Both the position numbers and the translations under genes were made by a program. The notes under the pieces were generated by a model that searched no databases, was not told where the DNA came from, and saw only the letters and a list, made by a program, of their open reading frames with translations. From Roseobacter sp. (GTDB lineage Bacteria; Pseudomonadota; Alphaproteobacteria; Rhodobacterales; Rhodobacteraceae), in contig JAGXGZ010000082.1 in NCBI GenBank assembly GCA_024636495.1, positions 42,666-106,665 on the forward strand: a DNA stretch of 64,000 bases, given 5' to 3'. Shown here piece after piece: positions 29,274-38,422 of the stretch. The first letter of the stretch is position 1. Each line of letters begins with the position of its first letter.

Positions 29274-30599
29274 CTAGCGTGCGATGACGATGTCGGCGCG
29301 CAAGCCGCCCAGTTTGTCTGACGTTCCCAACCGCAAAACGCCGCCGTGGGCGCGGGCGATGTCTGTGGCGATCGCAAGGCCAAGCCCCACGCCACTGCCT
29401 TTGTTCTGGTTGCGCGCAGGATCAAGACGGGAAAAGGGCCGGACGGCTTCGGCCCTGCGGGCTTGAGGAATGCCGGGGCCATCATCTTCGACACGGATGC
29501 GCAGGGTTTTGTCTGTTAACAAGACAGAAACCTCGGCTCGCGCACCGTACCGCACAGCATTCGAGATCAGGTTATCCACAGCGCGCAGGATTGCAGTCTT
29601 GCGCAGGCGAACCGTGCCGGTCCCGTCGCCTTCGGCATCAAGCAAGGTGACATCGCGCCCGGCCCGCTGGGCCTCGGCAACGGCTCCACGCAACAGAACG
29701 TGCGGGTCGAGTTTCTCAGGCTCGCCTTCCGCCGCTCCCTTGGCGAAATCAAGGAATTCATCCAGCATACGCTGCATTTCCTCTACATCTTGCAGCAGTG
29801 GTTCAGCTTCATCGTCCTCCAGCATCGACAGGCTGAGCCGCATCCGTGTGAGCGGCGTGCGCAAATCATGGCTCACTCCGGACAGCATCAGCGTGCGCTG
29901 TTCGATCTGGCGCTCGATACGGGCGCGCATGTCTAGAAACGCGCTGCCCGCGGCGCGAAGTTCAACCGCTCCGGCGGGGCTATAGGGGATGTGTCGGCCC
30001 CGACCAAAGGCTTCCGCCGCGCGGGCCAAGCGTTTGATCGGTCGCAACTGATTGCGTAAATAAACAAATGAAATCAACGTCATCAGAAAGCCGAAGGTAA
30101 AGGTATACACAAACAGCTGGTGCGGATTTGCTGCCGAAATACGGCGACGGTCAAAACTGATCCTGATTGGCCCCAAAGCAGTATCAGCAAACAGATGCAC
30201 CTGCCCCGGCTCGGTCAGATCTAGGGCGCGAAAGGCGGTCAGGCGATCCTCGAACAGTTGGGTCATCACCCAGCCGGAATAATCATCCCACGACCGACGG
30301 CTTGTGGCCGGCAGGTCCGCAGGGTCGACGGCCAGAACGCGCATCGCCAAAGGTGCCAGACGCGCATTGACCACAGGGCGGATTTGATCAGCCGAAGGCG
30401 CATCTGCGGCCACGTCCAAAACCAGCGCAACCTCGCGCAGGACCGTCGTGGTCATCTGGGTCGTCACGCCTTCATAATTGCGCTGCGCAAAGATCACGGT
30501 CACCACAAGCTGCAAGATCACCACCGGCAAAAGCAGGATCAGAGCAGCGCGCCCATAGATGCCACGGGGCATATATCGTTTGAGCCATGCAAAGAACAT
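29274..30599 (-). CDS. EnvZ-like sensor histidine kinase
   Basis: 441 residues from the ATG at 30599 (MFFAWLKRY); the frame is open further up but that would run into the divergent MBL gene. Transmembrane segments at about 18-37 and 163-181 flank a 125-residue periplasmic domain; a HAMP region follows, then H244 in SGVSHDLRTPLTRMRL, the N-box NLISNAVRYGA and G-boxes DDGPGIP and GVGLGLAIA. This is the layout of EnvZ. No response regulator gene lies next to it, so its partner is elsewhere. Its 3' end lies just beside the island boundary. Confidence 0.82.
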   Translation of the reverse strand: MFFAWLKRYMPRGIYGRAALILLLPVVILQLVVTVIFAQRNYEGVTTQMTTTVLREVALVLDVAADAPSADQIRPVVNARLAPLAMRVLAVDPADLPATSRRSWDDYSGWVMTQLFEDRLTAFRALDLTEPGQVHLFADTALGPIRISFDRRRISAANPHQLFVYTFTFGFLMTLISFVYLRNQLRPIKRLARAAEAFGRGRHIPYSPAGAVELRAAGSAFLDMRARIERQIEQRTLMLSGVSHDLRTPLTRMRLSLSMLEDDEAEPLLQDVEEMQRMLDEFLDFAKGAAEGEPEKLDPHVLLRGAVAEAQRAGRDVTLLDAEGDGTGTVRLRKTAILRAVDNLISNAVRYGARAEVSVLLTDKTLRIRVEDDGPGIPQARRAEAVRPFSRLDPARNQNKGSGVGLGLAIATDIARAHGGVLRLGTSDKLGGLRADIVIAR

Positions 30600-30644
30600 G
30601 GGATAGACCTTAGCCAGCCCCCTGCCCCTGCGAAAGGCCAAACC

Positions 30645-31556
30645 ATGCTGCCACCTGATGACTTTGATCCGCCCATTGGCGTTGCCCAAGTGCTTGAACC
30701 CGGTTTGCGCCGTATTGTCGCAGATAATCCGTCGCCCATGACCTATCGCGGCACCAACACCTATCTGCTGGGGACACGAGGATTGGCCGTCATCGACCCC
30801 GGCCCCGCATCAAAAGCGCATCTGGCTGCGATTCTCGCCGCCGTTGGGCCGGGCCAGCACATCAGCCATATCGTCGTGACCCACACCCACCTGGATCATT
30901 CACCGCTGGCCCGCCCCCTCGCGCAGGCTTGCGCAGCACCTGTGCTGGCCTTTGGGGATGCAACGGCAGGCCGCTCCGCCGTGATGGAAGCGCTTTCGCA
31001 AGGATCTGTGATTGGCGGAGGTGAAGGCATCGATACAGATTTTGCCCCCGACAAAACCTTGAAGGACGGTGCCCGCATCGAGGGAGAAAATTGGGCGCTC
31101 GATGTTATCCACACGCCTGGACATATCGGCAATCATATCTGCCTTGGCTGGCAGAACGCGTGCTTTACTGCGGATCATGTAATGGGATGGGCCAGCTCTT
31201 TGGTATCGCCCCCTGACGGTGATCTGACCGATTTCATGGCGTCTTGTACGCGGTTGCAAGCACAGCAGTGGCGAGCCTTTTATCCCGGACACGGCGCACC
31301 TGTCGAGGATCCTGCCGCGCGGTTGTCATGGCTGGTTGGGCACCGCCTTTCGCGCGAAGCCGACATCCTGAACGCCCTAGGATCTGGCCCGGCCACAGCA
31401 CAGACGCTGGCAGCCCGGATCTATACCCAGACCCCACCAACGCTGCTTGGAGCCGCCACACGCAATGTGCTGGCCCATCTCGTTGATCTGAGAGGCAAAA
31501 ACCGCGTCACGCCCGTAGGGAAACTGTCTGCAGAGGCAGAATTCAGACTGATTTGA
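30645..31556 (+). CDS. MBL-fold metallo-hydrolase (LACTB2-like)
   Basis: 303 residues from the ATG at 30645. The zinc motif THTHLDH has H80, H82, D84 and H85; HTPGH and FTADHVMG give later ligands, and GTNTYLLG sits on the first strand. A C-terminal winged-helix-like part (LVGHRLSREADIL ... TLLGAATRNVLAHL) matches the LACTB2 group, whose studied members are endoribonucleases or thioester-type hydrolases. It starts 45 bases from the divergent kinase gene, so they share a promoter area. The substrate is unknown. Confidence 0.82.
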   Translation: MLPPDDFDPPIGVAQVLEPGLRRIVADNPSPMTYRGTNTYLLGTRGLAVIDPGPASKAHLAAILAAVGPGQHISHIVVTHTHLDHSPLARPLAQACAAPVLAFGDATAGRSAVMEALSQGSVIGGGEGIDTDFAPDKTLKDGARIEGENWALDVIHTPGHIGNHICLGWQNACFTADHVMGWASSLVSPPDGDLTDFMASCTRLQAQQWRAFYPGHGAPVEDPAARLSWLVGHRLSREADILNALGSGPATAQTLAARIYTQTPPTLLGAATRNVLAHLVDLRGKNRVTPVGKLSAEAEFRLI

Positions 31557-31636
31557 AATCAATCCATAAAAACCGCAAAAAACCGTCAAAACCCACTGGA
31601 CGGCGCAAAACACCACTGCTATGTCGTCCAAACCGT

Positions 31637-31711
31637 TCCGACGTAGCTCAGCGGTAGAGCAGTTGACTGTTAATCAATTGGTCGTAGGTTCGATCCCTAC
31701 CGTCGGAGCCA
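31637..31711 (+). tRNA. tRNA-Asn (anticodon GTT)
   Basis: Acceptor TCCGACG pairs with CGTCGGA; D-arm GCTC...GAGC; anticodon loop CTGTTAA gives GTT; T-arm GTAGG/CCTAC with loop TTCGATC; discriminator G and an encoded CCA. A terminator follows 26 bases later. The region downstream is full of mobile-element remains, but no second copy of the tRNA end was seen. Confidence 0.95.
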
Positions 31712-31737
31712 ATTTAATTTGGTAATACAACCACTTA

Positions 31738-31772
31738 GGGGCTCAGTCATTTGGCTGGGCCTCTTTGGTTTT
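31738..31772 (+). terminator. tRNA-Asn terminator
   Basis: GGGGCTCAGTC and GGCTGGGCCTC pair over 11 positions (three wobble pairs) around an ATTT loop, followed by TTTGGTTTT. Confidence 0.65.
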
Positions 31773-31869
31773 AGACTTGTCACTGAATTTGTCACCATAG
31801 TTGCAGGCCGATTCAAGATGATCCGTTAAAGCAAAGTTTTTCAAACAATTTGGGCAGGCCGCATAGCAA

Positions 31870-31892
31870 CCCGCCCAAAAACCCGCCAACAA
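31870..31892. repeat. 23-nt motif shared by both tRNA-adjacent regions, copy 2
   Basis: Starts CCCGCCCAAAAACCCGCCAA and differs from 27330-27352 at one position. It lies 158 bases after tRNA-Asn and is followed by CTTAAA. Confidence 0.6.
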
Positions 31893-31990
31893 GAAAACGC
31901 TTAAACTGTGGCGCTAATTTTTAAATTTCAAAGTAACCCACTACCTTTTTAAACCGCAGGCTTGACGCCGTGCGATGCGCTTTGTCCCTC

Positions 31991-32312
31991 TCATCGCTGC
32001 AAGCAGCGATTGCCGGGCAGTGGATAGGTCGCGTCGATCGAGATCGTTTGAGTATCAGGTGCCCCAGCAGCCAGTCCTGTCATGATCCTAGCAAAAACAC
32101 CCATATCGCTCCACCGCTTCCAGCGATTGTAAAGTGTCTTGCAAGGACCATACTCTTTCGGCGCATCACACCACCGCAACCCATTGCGATTGATGAAGAT
32201 AATACCACTGAGCACCCGCCGGTCATCAACACGCGGCACACCATGGCTCTTCGGAAAATTACGGCTGGAGGCGCGCCATTTGATCCTCGCTCAGCCAGAA
32301 AAGATTACTCAT
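31991..32312 (-). pseudogene. IS5-family transposase N-terminal remnant
   Basis: It starts MSNLFWLSEDQMARLQP at ATG 32312, then loses frame at a TAA, and resumes as VDDRRVLSGIIFINRNGLRW...PKEYGPCKTLYNRWKRW...TISIDATY. This is the N-terminal third of an IS5-type (IS1647-like) transposase; the match breaks off at about 32027, next to the shared 13-mer GCCGGGCAGTGGA (32012-32024). It cannot be functional. Confidence 0.75.
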
Positions 32313-32338
32313 AATCCCCCCAGTTCGAGGAGCTTGAA

Positions 32339-32629
32339 TCATGCAGGCCCGACAGCCTCAAGTAAATTAATGGGTCTGGGGCCGGAGATTATGGTATCCG
32401 ATGGGGCGTTGCAATGAGAATCAGGCATTCCTAGCAAGTCAGCAATCGCGTTCCCGTCGAAAAGCGTAGCGTCTCAAACATGTCTGGCCAGCATCACATC
32501 AGACGGATGGCCTGTCTGTGCGCGCACCTTGTATGTGGAGACCCCACCCTTGAGGGCACTGGTGGCAAGGCCAGCGCGAAGGCTGTGGCCGCTCTAGCCC
32601 TCAGGCTCAATCTCAGCCGCAACCGGCAC
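32339..32629 (-). pseudogene. Tyrosine recombinase C-terminal remnant
   Basis: One frame, read through two stops, gives [19 protein letters not shown], then [31 protein letters not shown] holds the box II His/Arg pair and QTGHPS the second His of tyrosine recombinases; the nucleophile tyrosine (usually in RRYIRD) is His here and the next Arg codon is TGA. It is dead. Its place downstream of tRNA-Asn suggests it is the relic of an island integrase. Confidence 0.7.
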
Positions 32630-32665
32630 AGAGTTCACAAGTCGTGCATTTTGAAATGGCCCGGA

Positions 32666-33015
32666 GATAATAGAGTTGATTGGCATTATATCGACCCGGG
32701 CAAACCACAGCAAAACGCCTTCATCAAAAGATTCAATGGCAGTCTGTGCCCCCTCTCATGCATGTAAACATGCACAGCCGGGCAGTGGACGATCCGTTGA
32801 ATGAGGAGATCTTCGACACGTTAGATGACGCCCGAAGAAAATTGGCGCTCTGGCGATACGATTACAATCGCGTCAGACCGCACTCATCTCTGGGCAACCA
32901 AACACCCGCTGAAGCGCGTCGAGCGCTTGAGCAATTTGAAGGCTCCGCGCATGACGCGCTTGCCCATAATGAAACCGACGAATATGAAATCCAAACCCGC
33001 AAACTCTCGTTATGA
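32666..33015 (+). pseudogene. IS3-family OrfB transposase C-terminal remnant
   Basis: The first frame reads [24 protein letters not shown] up to about 32745; after an insert of about 40 bases a second frame reads DPLNEEIFDTLDDARRKLALW, then RYDYNRVRPHSSLGNQTPAEARRAL to the stop at 33015. These are the C-terminal DDE-type rve parts of IS3 OrfB (ending in the catalytic E of the FNGxLRDE region, which is broken). The insert holds the palindrome TGCATGTAAACATGCA (32759-32774) and a second copy of the 13-mer seen at 32012. Confidence 0.8.
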
Positions 33016-33273
33016 ATGAGGGAGCCTCGGGGAGCAGGTCAGCTTCGGCAGCATTGCGTAGGAAAATGAACCCGAAAAACACCAATCAACTGGCGGTGGT
33101 CGCAACAACGCCGTTAAATGTAAGGCTAAGGCGGGAAGGATTTCGCCGGTGGATCAGCAAGTCTTATAGTGGGAGAAGCGGATGGATAATATCGCTGGAA
33201 ACGAAGTTGCAAACGTTGGGATACCGGTCGGCCATTTTCACGACGACATGATTGCTATCGGCAGAGCGGGTCT

Positions 33274-34485
33274 ATGAAGTCTTCCGTTTCTGACCCTGAT
33301 GCAAACCTGAACCTTTGGGAGCCACATCTTAAGGCGTTCGTCGAACTTTGTCCCGCTGATACCCCTCGCGATGGACCCTTGGCTGGGATGCGTGTTGGGG
33401 TAAAAGACGTGATCAATGTTGCAGGCACCCCTACCCGCAATGGCAGTGACGCGTGCGAAAATCCGCCGCCAGCGATACAGGATGCCGCCATCGTCGCCCA
33501 GTTGCGGCAGGCAGGCGCGCAGATCATCGGCAAAACTGTGACCACTGAATTTGCATTTACGGATCCTTCAAAATGCCGCAATCCTTATGATTTGCGTCGC
33601 TCCCCGGGTGGATCAAGCAGCGGATCGGGGGCTGCTGTGGCCGCAGGAGTTGTGGATATCGCCCTTGGCACCCAGACCGCCGGATCGCTTTGCAGGCCTG
33701 CGGCCTATTGTGGGGTTGTCGGGCTCAAGCCGACCTATGGCGCTTTGTCGACCCAAGGCGTCACACCGCTTGCGCCCAGTTTCGACACGGTGGGGATCAT
33801 CGCGGGGTCCGTCGCTTTGGCGCAAAGGGCCTTCGCGGTCATGGACCCATCCCCATCTGCGCAGCAAAATACGACACCTCAAAAGGCGCTCTGCGGGCTT
33901 TGGCAGACTGACGCAACACCGGACGGCGATACAATGGAAGGGTTTCAGGCGGCGGCCCGTACGATTGAAGAACTTGGCGCTCGCGTCACACAAACCCCCT
34001 TGAAAGCGAATGTTGCGCCCATTGTCATCGCCCACCGTTTGGTCATGCACTACGAGGCCTTTATCGCCCATGGTGCAATGCTGAACGATCCGCGCGGGGC
34101 GCTCTTAAAGCCGAAGTTTCTGGCGGGCCTGCGCGCCGGGGCGACGATTTCACCCGATCAGGTCGCGCAGGCCCAAGGGTTTCTGGCCGAGGCGAAAAAG
34201 GGCTTCTGGGCAGGTCTTGAAGGCGTAGACATGATCCTGACCCTGCCCGTCCCCGAAGGTGCGCCCCTTATGGATGGTACCACCGGCTTTCAGGACTGGC
34301 TAACCCCGTGGACCGTCTTTGGTGGCCCGCTGATCTGCCTGCCATGGGGGCTGGACCGCTTGGGCAGGCCCCTGTCTGCCATGGTGGCCGCGCGACCCGG
34401 ACAAGATCATCAACTGCTGGCGACAGCGGCAAGACTGGAAGCAGCCAGCCCGCCAATGCCGTCACCACAATTGCCGAAAGCCTAG
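33274..34485 (+). CDS. Amidase signature family hydrolase
   Basis: 403 residues. The Ser-cisSer-Lys triad is visible: K44 (GVKDVIN), S114/S115 in SPGGSSSGSGAAVA, and nucleophile S138 in TQTAGSLCRPA. The enzyme cleaves carboxamides to the acid and ammonia; the substrate is unknown. It is the first gene right of the mobile scrap region and the first of the nitrogen cluster, and its stop overlaps the RidA stop in a shared CTAG. It is clearly distinct from the allophanate hydrolase next door. Confidence 0.85.
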   Translation: MKSSVSDPDANLNLWEPHLKAFVELCPADTPRDGPLAGMRVGVKDVINVAGTPTRNGSDACENPPPAIQDAAIVAQLRQAGAQIIGKTVTTEFAFTDPSKCRNPYDLRRSPGGSSSGSGAAVAAGVVDIALGTQTAGSLCRPAAYCGVVGLKPTYGALSTQGVTPLAPSFDTVGIIAGSVALAQRAFAVMDPSPSAQQNTTPQKALCGLWQTDATPDGDTMEGFQAAARTIEELGARVTQTPLKANVAPIVIAHRLVMHYEAFIAHGAMLNDPRGALLKPKFLAGLRAGATISPDQVAQAQGFLAEAKKGFWAGLEGVDMILTLPVPEGAPLMDGTTGFQDWLTPWTVFGGPLICLPWGLDRLGRPLSAMVAARPGQDHQLLATAARLEAASPPMPSPQLPKA

Positions 34486-34955
34486 CTTTTCAGCCGTACA
34501 ATCGCGTCCACTTCTACGGACGCGTTGCCCGGCAAGCCAGACACCCCCACCGCCGTGCGCGCGTGCCATCCGTCGTCACCAAACAGTGCGATAAAAATTT
34601 CCGTCGCGCCATTGATCACCGCCGGACTGCTGGGAAAGCCCGAGGCGCAATTTACAAAGCCCCCCAAGCGCAACACCACATCGACCCGGTCCAGATCGCC
34701 ATCGCAGGCCTGCCGCAAGCGGTAGATCAGGTTGAGCGCGCAGATTTTTGCGGCCTCCCGCCCTCCCTCGATCGCCTCTGGCGTATCGGCAACGGGGCCG
34801 ACATGGGTCACGTCCCCTGCCCATTCGCAGATTTGACCCGAAAGGTAGACGACCACGCCATCCTTGCGAAAGGGCAAAAACTGACCGCGCGGGGTCCAGT
34901 CGGGGGGCAGTTCCAGCCCCAAGGCACTGAGCCGCTGTTCGACGTGCGATGTCAT
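34482..34955 (-). CDS. RidA family protein
   Basis: 157 residues, somewhat longer than RidA (about 128), matching the YjgF/RidA subgroup with an N-terminal extension (RLSALGLELPPDW). VVYLSGQICEW and GGFVNCASGFPSSPAVINGATEIFIALFGDDGWHARTAVGVSGLPGNASVEVDAI carry the family pattern; the loop Arg that deaminates enamines in true RidA is at HARTAVG. The start overlaps the atzF stop as ATGA. In this place it may process a reactive amine intermediate of the pathway. Confidence 0.85.
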   Translation of the reverse strand: MTSHVEQRLSALGLELPPDWTPRGQFLPFRKDGVVVYLSGQICEWAGDVTHVGPVADTPEAIEGGREAAKICALNLIYRLRQACDGDLDRVDVVLRLGGFVNCASGFPSSPAVINGATEIFIALFGDDGWHARTAVGVSGLPGNASVEVDAIVRLKS

Positions 34956-36757
34956 GCTGGCAAAACCTGTTCAGCCAGATACGCGCGCCAATCGCCAAGG
35001 GCGGTGATATCCGTGGCCCCTTTGATGCCGCTGGCCTCGCAGATGAACCCTTTGACCGATGCCCCGTCAGAGAGTGCAACCGTCCCAATGCCCAAAGGCG
35101 CGGGGATGCCTGCCATGAAGGTGCCGAATGCCGTCTTTGGCAGCGACCAGACCTCGACCGCGACAGCACCTGCATCCGGTGCGTCAGAGCGGATCAGACC
35201 GGGGCGCGCAGGCGGGCCACCGGCCAAGGCGTAGAATTTATACTCTGCCGTGGTTTGCGCCTTGCGCACAAAGGTAGCCCCCAGATCAGTCAGTTGCCAA
35301 TTGAGTGGCAAGCCCGTCATATGCGCCCCGCAAACGGCCAGATCAATCCGGTCCGATACCGCTTTTGGCAAGGCGGCGGGTGTTGGCACCGGATGCACGG
35401 TGGCCCCCATATTGCGGGCACAATCAACCTCGAAACCCCGCGCAACAGCAGCAACCAGCGCGTCTTGGCCAGCACCTGCCAGCAAGGTGACGCTGCCCGG
35501 TCTGCCATCACTGCGCGGTGCGGTAGGCACGGCAATGCCGCACATATCCAGCAGGTTCACGAAATTCGTGTAAGTGCCATTGTTGGAGTTGGGCGTTACG
35601 GGGTCAGCCTCAAGATCCTTGACGGAATAGAACGTCGGGATGGTGGGGACACACAGCAGATCGAGTCCCGCCAGCATCGGTTCCGCCGCGCGTTTCAGAT
35701 CAGCCAGACGGTACATCCCCCGAAACGCATCGGCCGCTGACATGGTTTCTGCATGGGTGATGATCTTGCGCGTCACCGGATGGATCGCGTCGGGGTTGGT
35801 CTTTAACAGATCGTCAATCACCGTATAGCGTTCAGCCACCCAAGCCCCTTCATACAGCATGCGGGCAATGGCATAAAGCGGCTCGAAATCGAGGTATTCG
35901 ATCTCGGTGCCAGCGGCCTTAAGCAAGGCCACATCGCGGTCAAAAGCAGCCTGCTGCACGGTATCCCCGAAGAATTCAATCGTCGCCGCATCCGGCACAC
36001 CCACGCGCAAAGTTTTCGACGGCGCGGTCAACGCCTCATGCGCCAACGGTTTGGAATAGGCATCTGCCGGATCAAACCCGCGCGCCACGGCAAAAGCCTC
36101 ATAGGCGTCATCGACAGTCAGAGCAAAGATCGACACGGTTTCGATCGACCGACAAGCAGGCACGACACCGCTGGCGGACAAGGCCCCCAAGGTCGGTTTC
36201 AGCCCGACGATGTTGTTCAGCGCAGCAGGCACCCTGCCCGACCCCGCCGTGTCTGTCCCCAGCGAGAATGTAACGATGCCGTGCCCCACAATCACACCCG
36301 ATCCGCCCGACGATCCGCCCGGTACGATCTCGGGGTCTACCGCATTCAACGGCGCGCCGTAGGGGGTACGCACGCCCACAAGGCCAGTCGCGAATTGATC
36401 AAGGTTGGTTTTACCGATCATCAAGGCCCCTGCCGCGCGCAGATTGGCAATCAGAAATGCATCCTCCTTTGGCGTGTAGGCAAAGGCAGGGCACGCCACC
36501 GTCGTCTCGATCCCGGCGACGTCGATGTTGTCCTTGGCGGCATAGGGAATGCCCCAAAGCGGCACGTCGGGGTCGTACTTTCCAAGGGCTTCGGCCTGCG
36601 CACGCAGGCTGTCACGGTCGCACAGATGGATAAAAATGCCGGGATCATTCACAGCGTCAAGGCGTTTGAATATCTCGTCAATCACCTCGGCAGGGCGCGT
36701 GCCCGCCGCGTAAGCCGCGCGCAGGGCATCAAGGGTAAAGGGTAAATTGCTCAGCAT
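34952..36757 (-). CDS. atzF: Allophanate hydrolase
   Basis: 601 residues, the AtzF length. Amidase domain with K75, S150 and S173 (LGTDTAGSGRVPA) at 1-450, and the C-terminal domain typical of allophanate hydrolases (LAVCGAHMTGLPLNWQLTDLGA ... FYALAGGPPARPGL). AtzF hydrolyses allophanate to ammonia and CO2 and completes guanidine, urea and biuret breakdown. It sits in an operon behind a peptide-type ABC transporter, 15 kb from the carboxylase that would supply its substrate. A start-stop overlap links it with RidA downstream. Confidence 0.93.
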   Translation of the reverse strand: MLSNLPFTLDALRAAYAAGTRPAEVIDEIFKRLDAVNDPGIFIHLCDRDSLRAQAEALGKYDPDVPLWGIPYAAKDNIDVAGIETTVACPAFAYTPKEDAFLIANLRAAGALMIGKTNLDQFATGLVGVRTPYGAPLNAVDPEIVPGGSSGGSGVIVGHGIVTFSLGTDTAGSGRVPAALNNIVGLKPTLGALSASGVVPACRSIETVSIFALTVDDAYEAFAVARGFDPADAYSKPLAHEALTAPSKTLRVGVPDAATIEFFGDTVQQAAFDRDVALLKAAGTEIEYLDFEPLYAIARMLYEGAWVAERYTVIDDLLKTNPDAIHPVTRKIITHAETMSAADAFRGMYRLADLKRAAEPMLAGLDLLCVPTIPTFYSVKDLEADPVTPNSNNGTYTNFVNLLDMCGIAVPTAPRSDGRPGSVTLLAGAGQDALVAAVARGFEVDCARNMGATVHPVPTPAALPKAVSDRIDLAVCGAHMTGLPLNWQLTDLGATFVRKAQTTAEYKFYALAGGPPARPGLIRSDAPDAGAVAVEVWSLPKTAFGTFMAGIPAPLGIGTVALSDGASVKGFICEASGIKGATDITALGDWRAYLAEQVLPA

Positions 36758-36781
36758 CAGGTATCTCCGGGTATTTGTGTC

Positions 36782-38422
36782 TCAGTTGGTTACCCGACGC
36801 AGCGGCGGCTTTGGCGCAGCGGCAAGCAGGGTTTTGGTATAATCGCTTTTCGGGTTCGACATGACATCTTGCGCCGCGCCCTGTTCAACGATTTCGCCAT
36901 CTTTCATGACGATCACATGATCGCAGAGCAGACGCACCACATGCAGATCATGGCTGACGAAAAGATAGCTTAGCCCCAGCTTGGCGCGCAAATCCACCAG
37001 CAGGTTCAGCACAACCGCCTGAATAGACACATCAAGCGCCGCAGTCGGTTCGTCCAGGATCAGGAATTTGGGATCAAGCGCAATGGCCCGCGCGATCCCG
37101 ACCCGCGCCTTTTGTCCGCCTGAAAGCTGATGCGGAAACCGGTCAAGCAGAGACAGCGGCAGACCCACCAGCGTCGCCAGTTCTTCGATCCGCGCCTTGA
37201 CCTGCGCGCTACGCATCCGACCCAGCCTGCGCAACGGCTCAGAAATGGTCTGGCGCGCGGTGTGACGCGGGTTAAGGCTGTCGGTGGCGTCCTGAAACAC
37301 CATCTGGATGTCGGCCCTTCGCGCGTCCTTGGCAAAGCCCCGTGCAGGCACCTGCGCAATGTCTTCCCCGTCAAAGATCACCTCTCCGCTGGTGGCATCC
37401 ATGAGGCGCACCAGAATTTCCGAGGTGGTGGATTTGCCGCAGCCGCTTTCGCCCACAAGACCCACACATTGGCCCTGTTTGATGCTGAACGAAATACCCT
37501 TCACGGCATGAACGGGACCAGATTTACCCGCATAGGTCTTGGTCAGATTGCGCACCTCAAGCAGCGTCTTATCGCCAACGATCGGCGTCGGTTCGCTACC
37601 GCGATCTTCGGGGGGCAGCAGGCTGCGCACGGTTTCGCCCGCGCGTGGGGTCGCGTCCACCAGCTTGCGACTGTAAGGATGCTGCGGGTCAGTGAATATC
37701 TGGACCGGATCGCCCTGTTCAACGATTTCGCCATCTTTCATCACCAGAATTCTATCGCAATATTGCGCGGCAAGACCAAGGTCATGGGTGATCAGAATAC
37801 TGCTCATCTCCCGTTCGCGGATCAGGTCGCGCACCAAATCCATCACTGCTTTTTGTGTGGTGATATCAAGGCCCGTCGTCGGCTCGTCCGCGATCAGCAA
37901 ACGCGGATCGCAGGCCAGTGCGATGGCGCAGACAATGCGTTGACACATGCCGCCGGACAGCTCGAACGGATATGCGTTATAGCGGGCTTCAGCATCGTTG
38001 ATCTTGACTGCCTCAAGCGCTGCAATCGCTTTGGCGCGGGCATCATAGCGGGTGGCGCGGGCGTGATGGCGCAGCACGTCTTCGATCTGGTGGCCGACCT
38101 TGCGGATCGGGTTCAGGGCCGCGCGGGGATTTTGGAAAATCATCGAAATCTCACGACCCCGGATGTCGCGCATGTCCCGCTCTGCCGCGCGGCGCAGGTC
38201 GATGCCGGAATAGGTCGCCTCGCCTGCTTTAATGGTCCCGCCTGCGTCAAGGATGCGCATCAGCGCATAGGACGTGACCGACTTGCCAGAGCCGCTTTCA
38301 CCGACGATCCCGAGGATCTCTCCCTTGGAGACCTCGAAACTGATGCCGCGTACCGCATCGACCTGACCGCGACGGGTTTGAAAGGCGACCGCAAGGTTCT
38401 TGACGGACAGCATCGCGCTCAT
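36782..38422 (-). CDS. ABC transporter ATP-binding protein, fused DppD-DppF type
   Basis: 546 residues with two ABC modules in one chain: Walker A GESGSGKS near residue 40, signature LSGGMCQR, Walker B LLIADEPTT; then GESGCGKS near 325, LSGGQKAR and LILDEPTAALD. This is the fusion form of the DppD/DppF pair, both ATP sites look intact. It energises the import of the dipeptide/nickel-type transporter in this operon and overlaps the upstream permease by ATGA. Confidence 0.9.
   Translation of the reverse strand: MSAMLSVKNLAVAFQTRRGQVDAVRGISFEVSKGEILGIVGESGSGKSVTSYALMRILDAGGTIKAGEATYSGIDLRRAAERDMRDIRGREISMIFQNPRAALNPIRKVGHQIEDVLRHHARATRYDARAKAIAALEAVKINDAEARYNAYPFELSGGMCQRIVCAIALACDPRLLIADEPTTGLDITTQKAVMDLVRDLIREREMSSILITHDLGLAAQYCDRILVMKDGEIVEQGDPVQIFTDPQHPYSRKLVDATPRAGETVRSLLPPEDRGSEPTPIVGDKTLLEVRNLTKTYAGKSGPVHAVKGISFSIKQGQCVGLVGESGCGKSTTSEILVRLMDATSGEVIFDGEDIAQVPARGFAKDARRADIQMVFQDATDSLNPRHTARQTISEPLRRLGRMRSAQVKARIEELATLVGLPLSLLDRFPHQLSGGQKARVGIARAIALDPKFLILDEPTAALDVSIQAVVLNLLVDLRAKLGLSYLFVSHDLHVVRLLCDHVIVMKDGEIVEQGAAQDVMSNPKSDYTKTLLAAAPKPPLRRVTN

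Noticed and set aside
30258..30644. Longer plus-strand start for the MBL hydrolase
   Set aside because: The extra sequence lies opposite the N-terminal half of the sensor kinase; the product from 30645 already begins at the normal point of the family.
31637..33273. Duplicate of the tRNA-Asn 3' end marking an island border
   Set aside because: I looked for CCTACCGTCGGAGCCA copies in the following region and saw none, so only the tRNA-Gly island is given borders.
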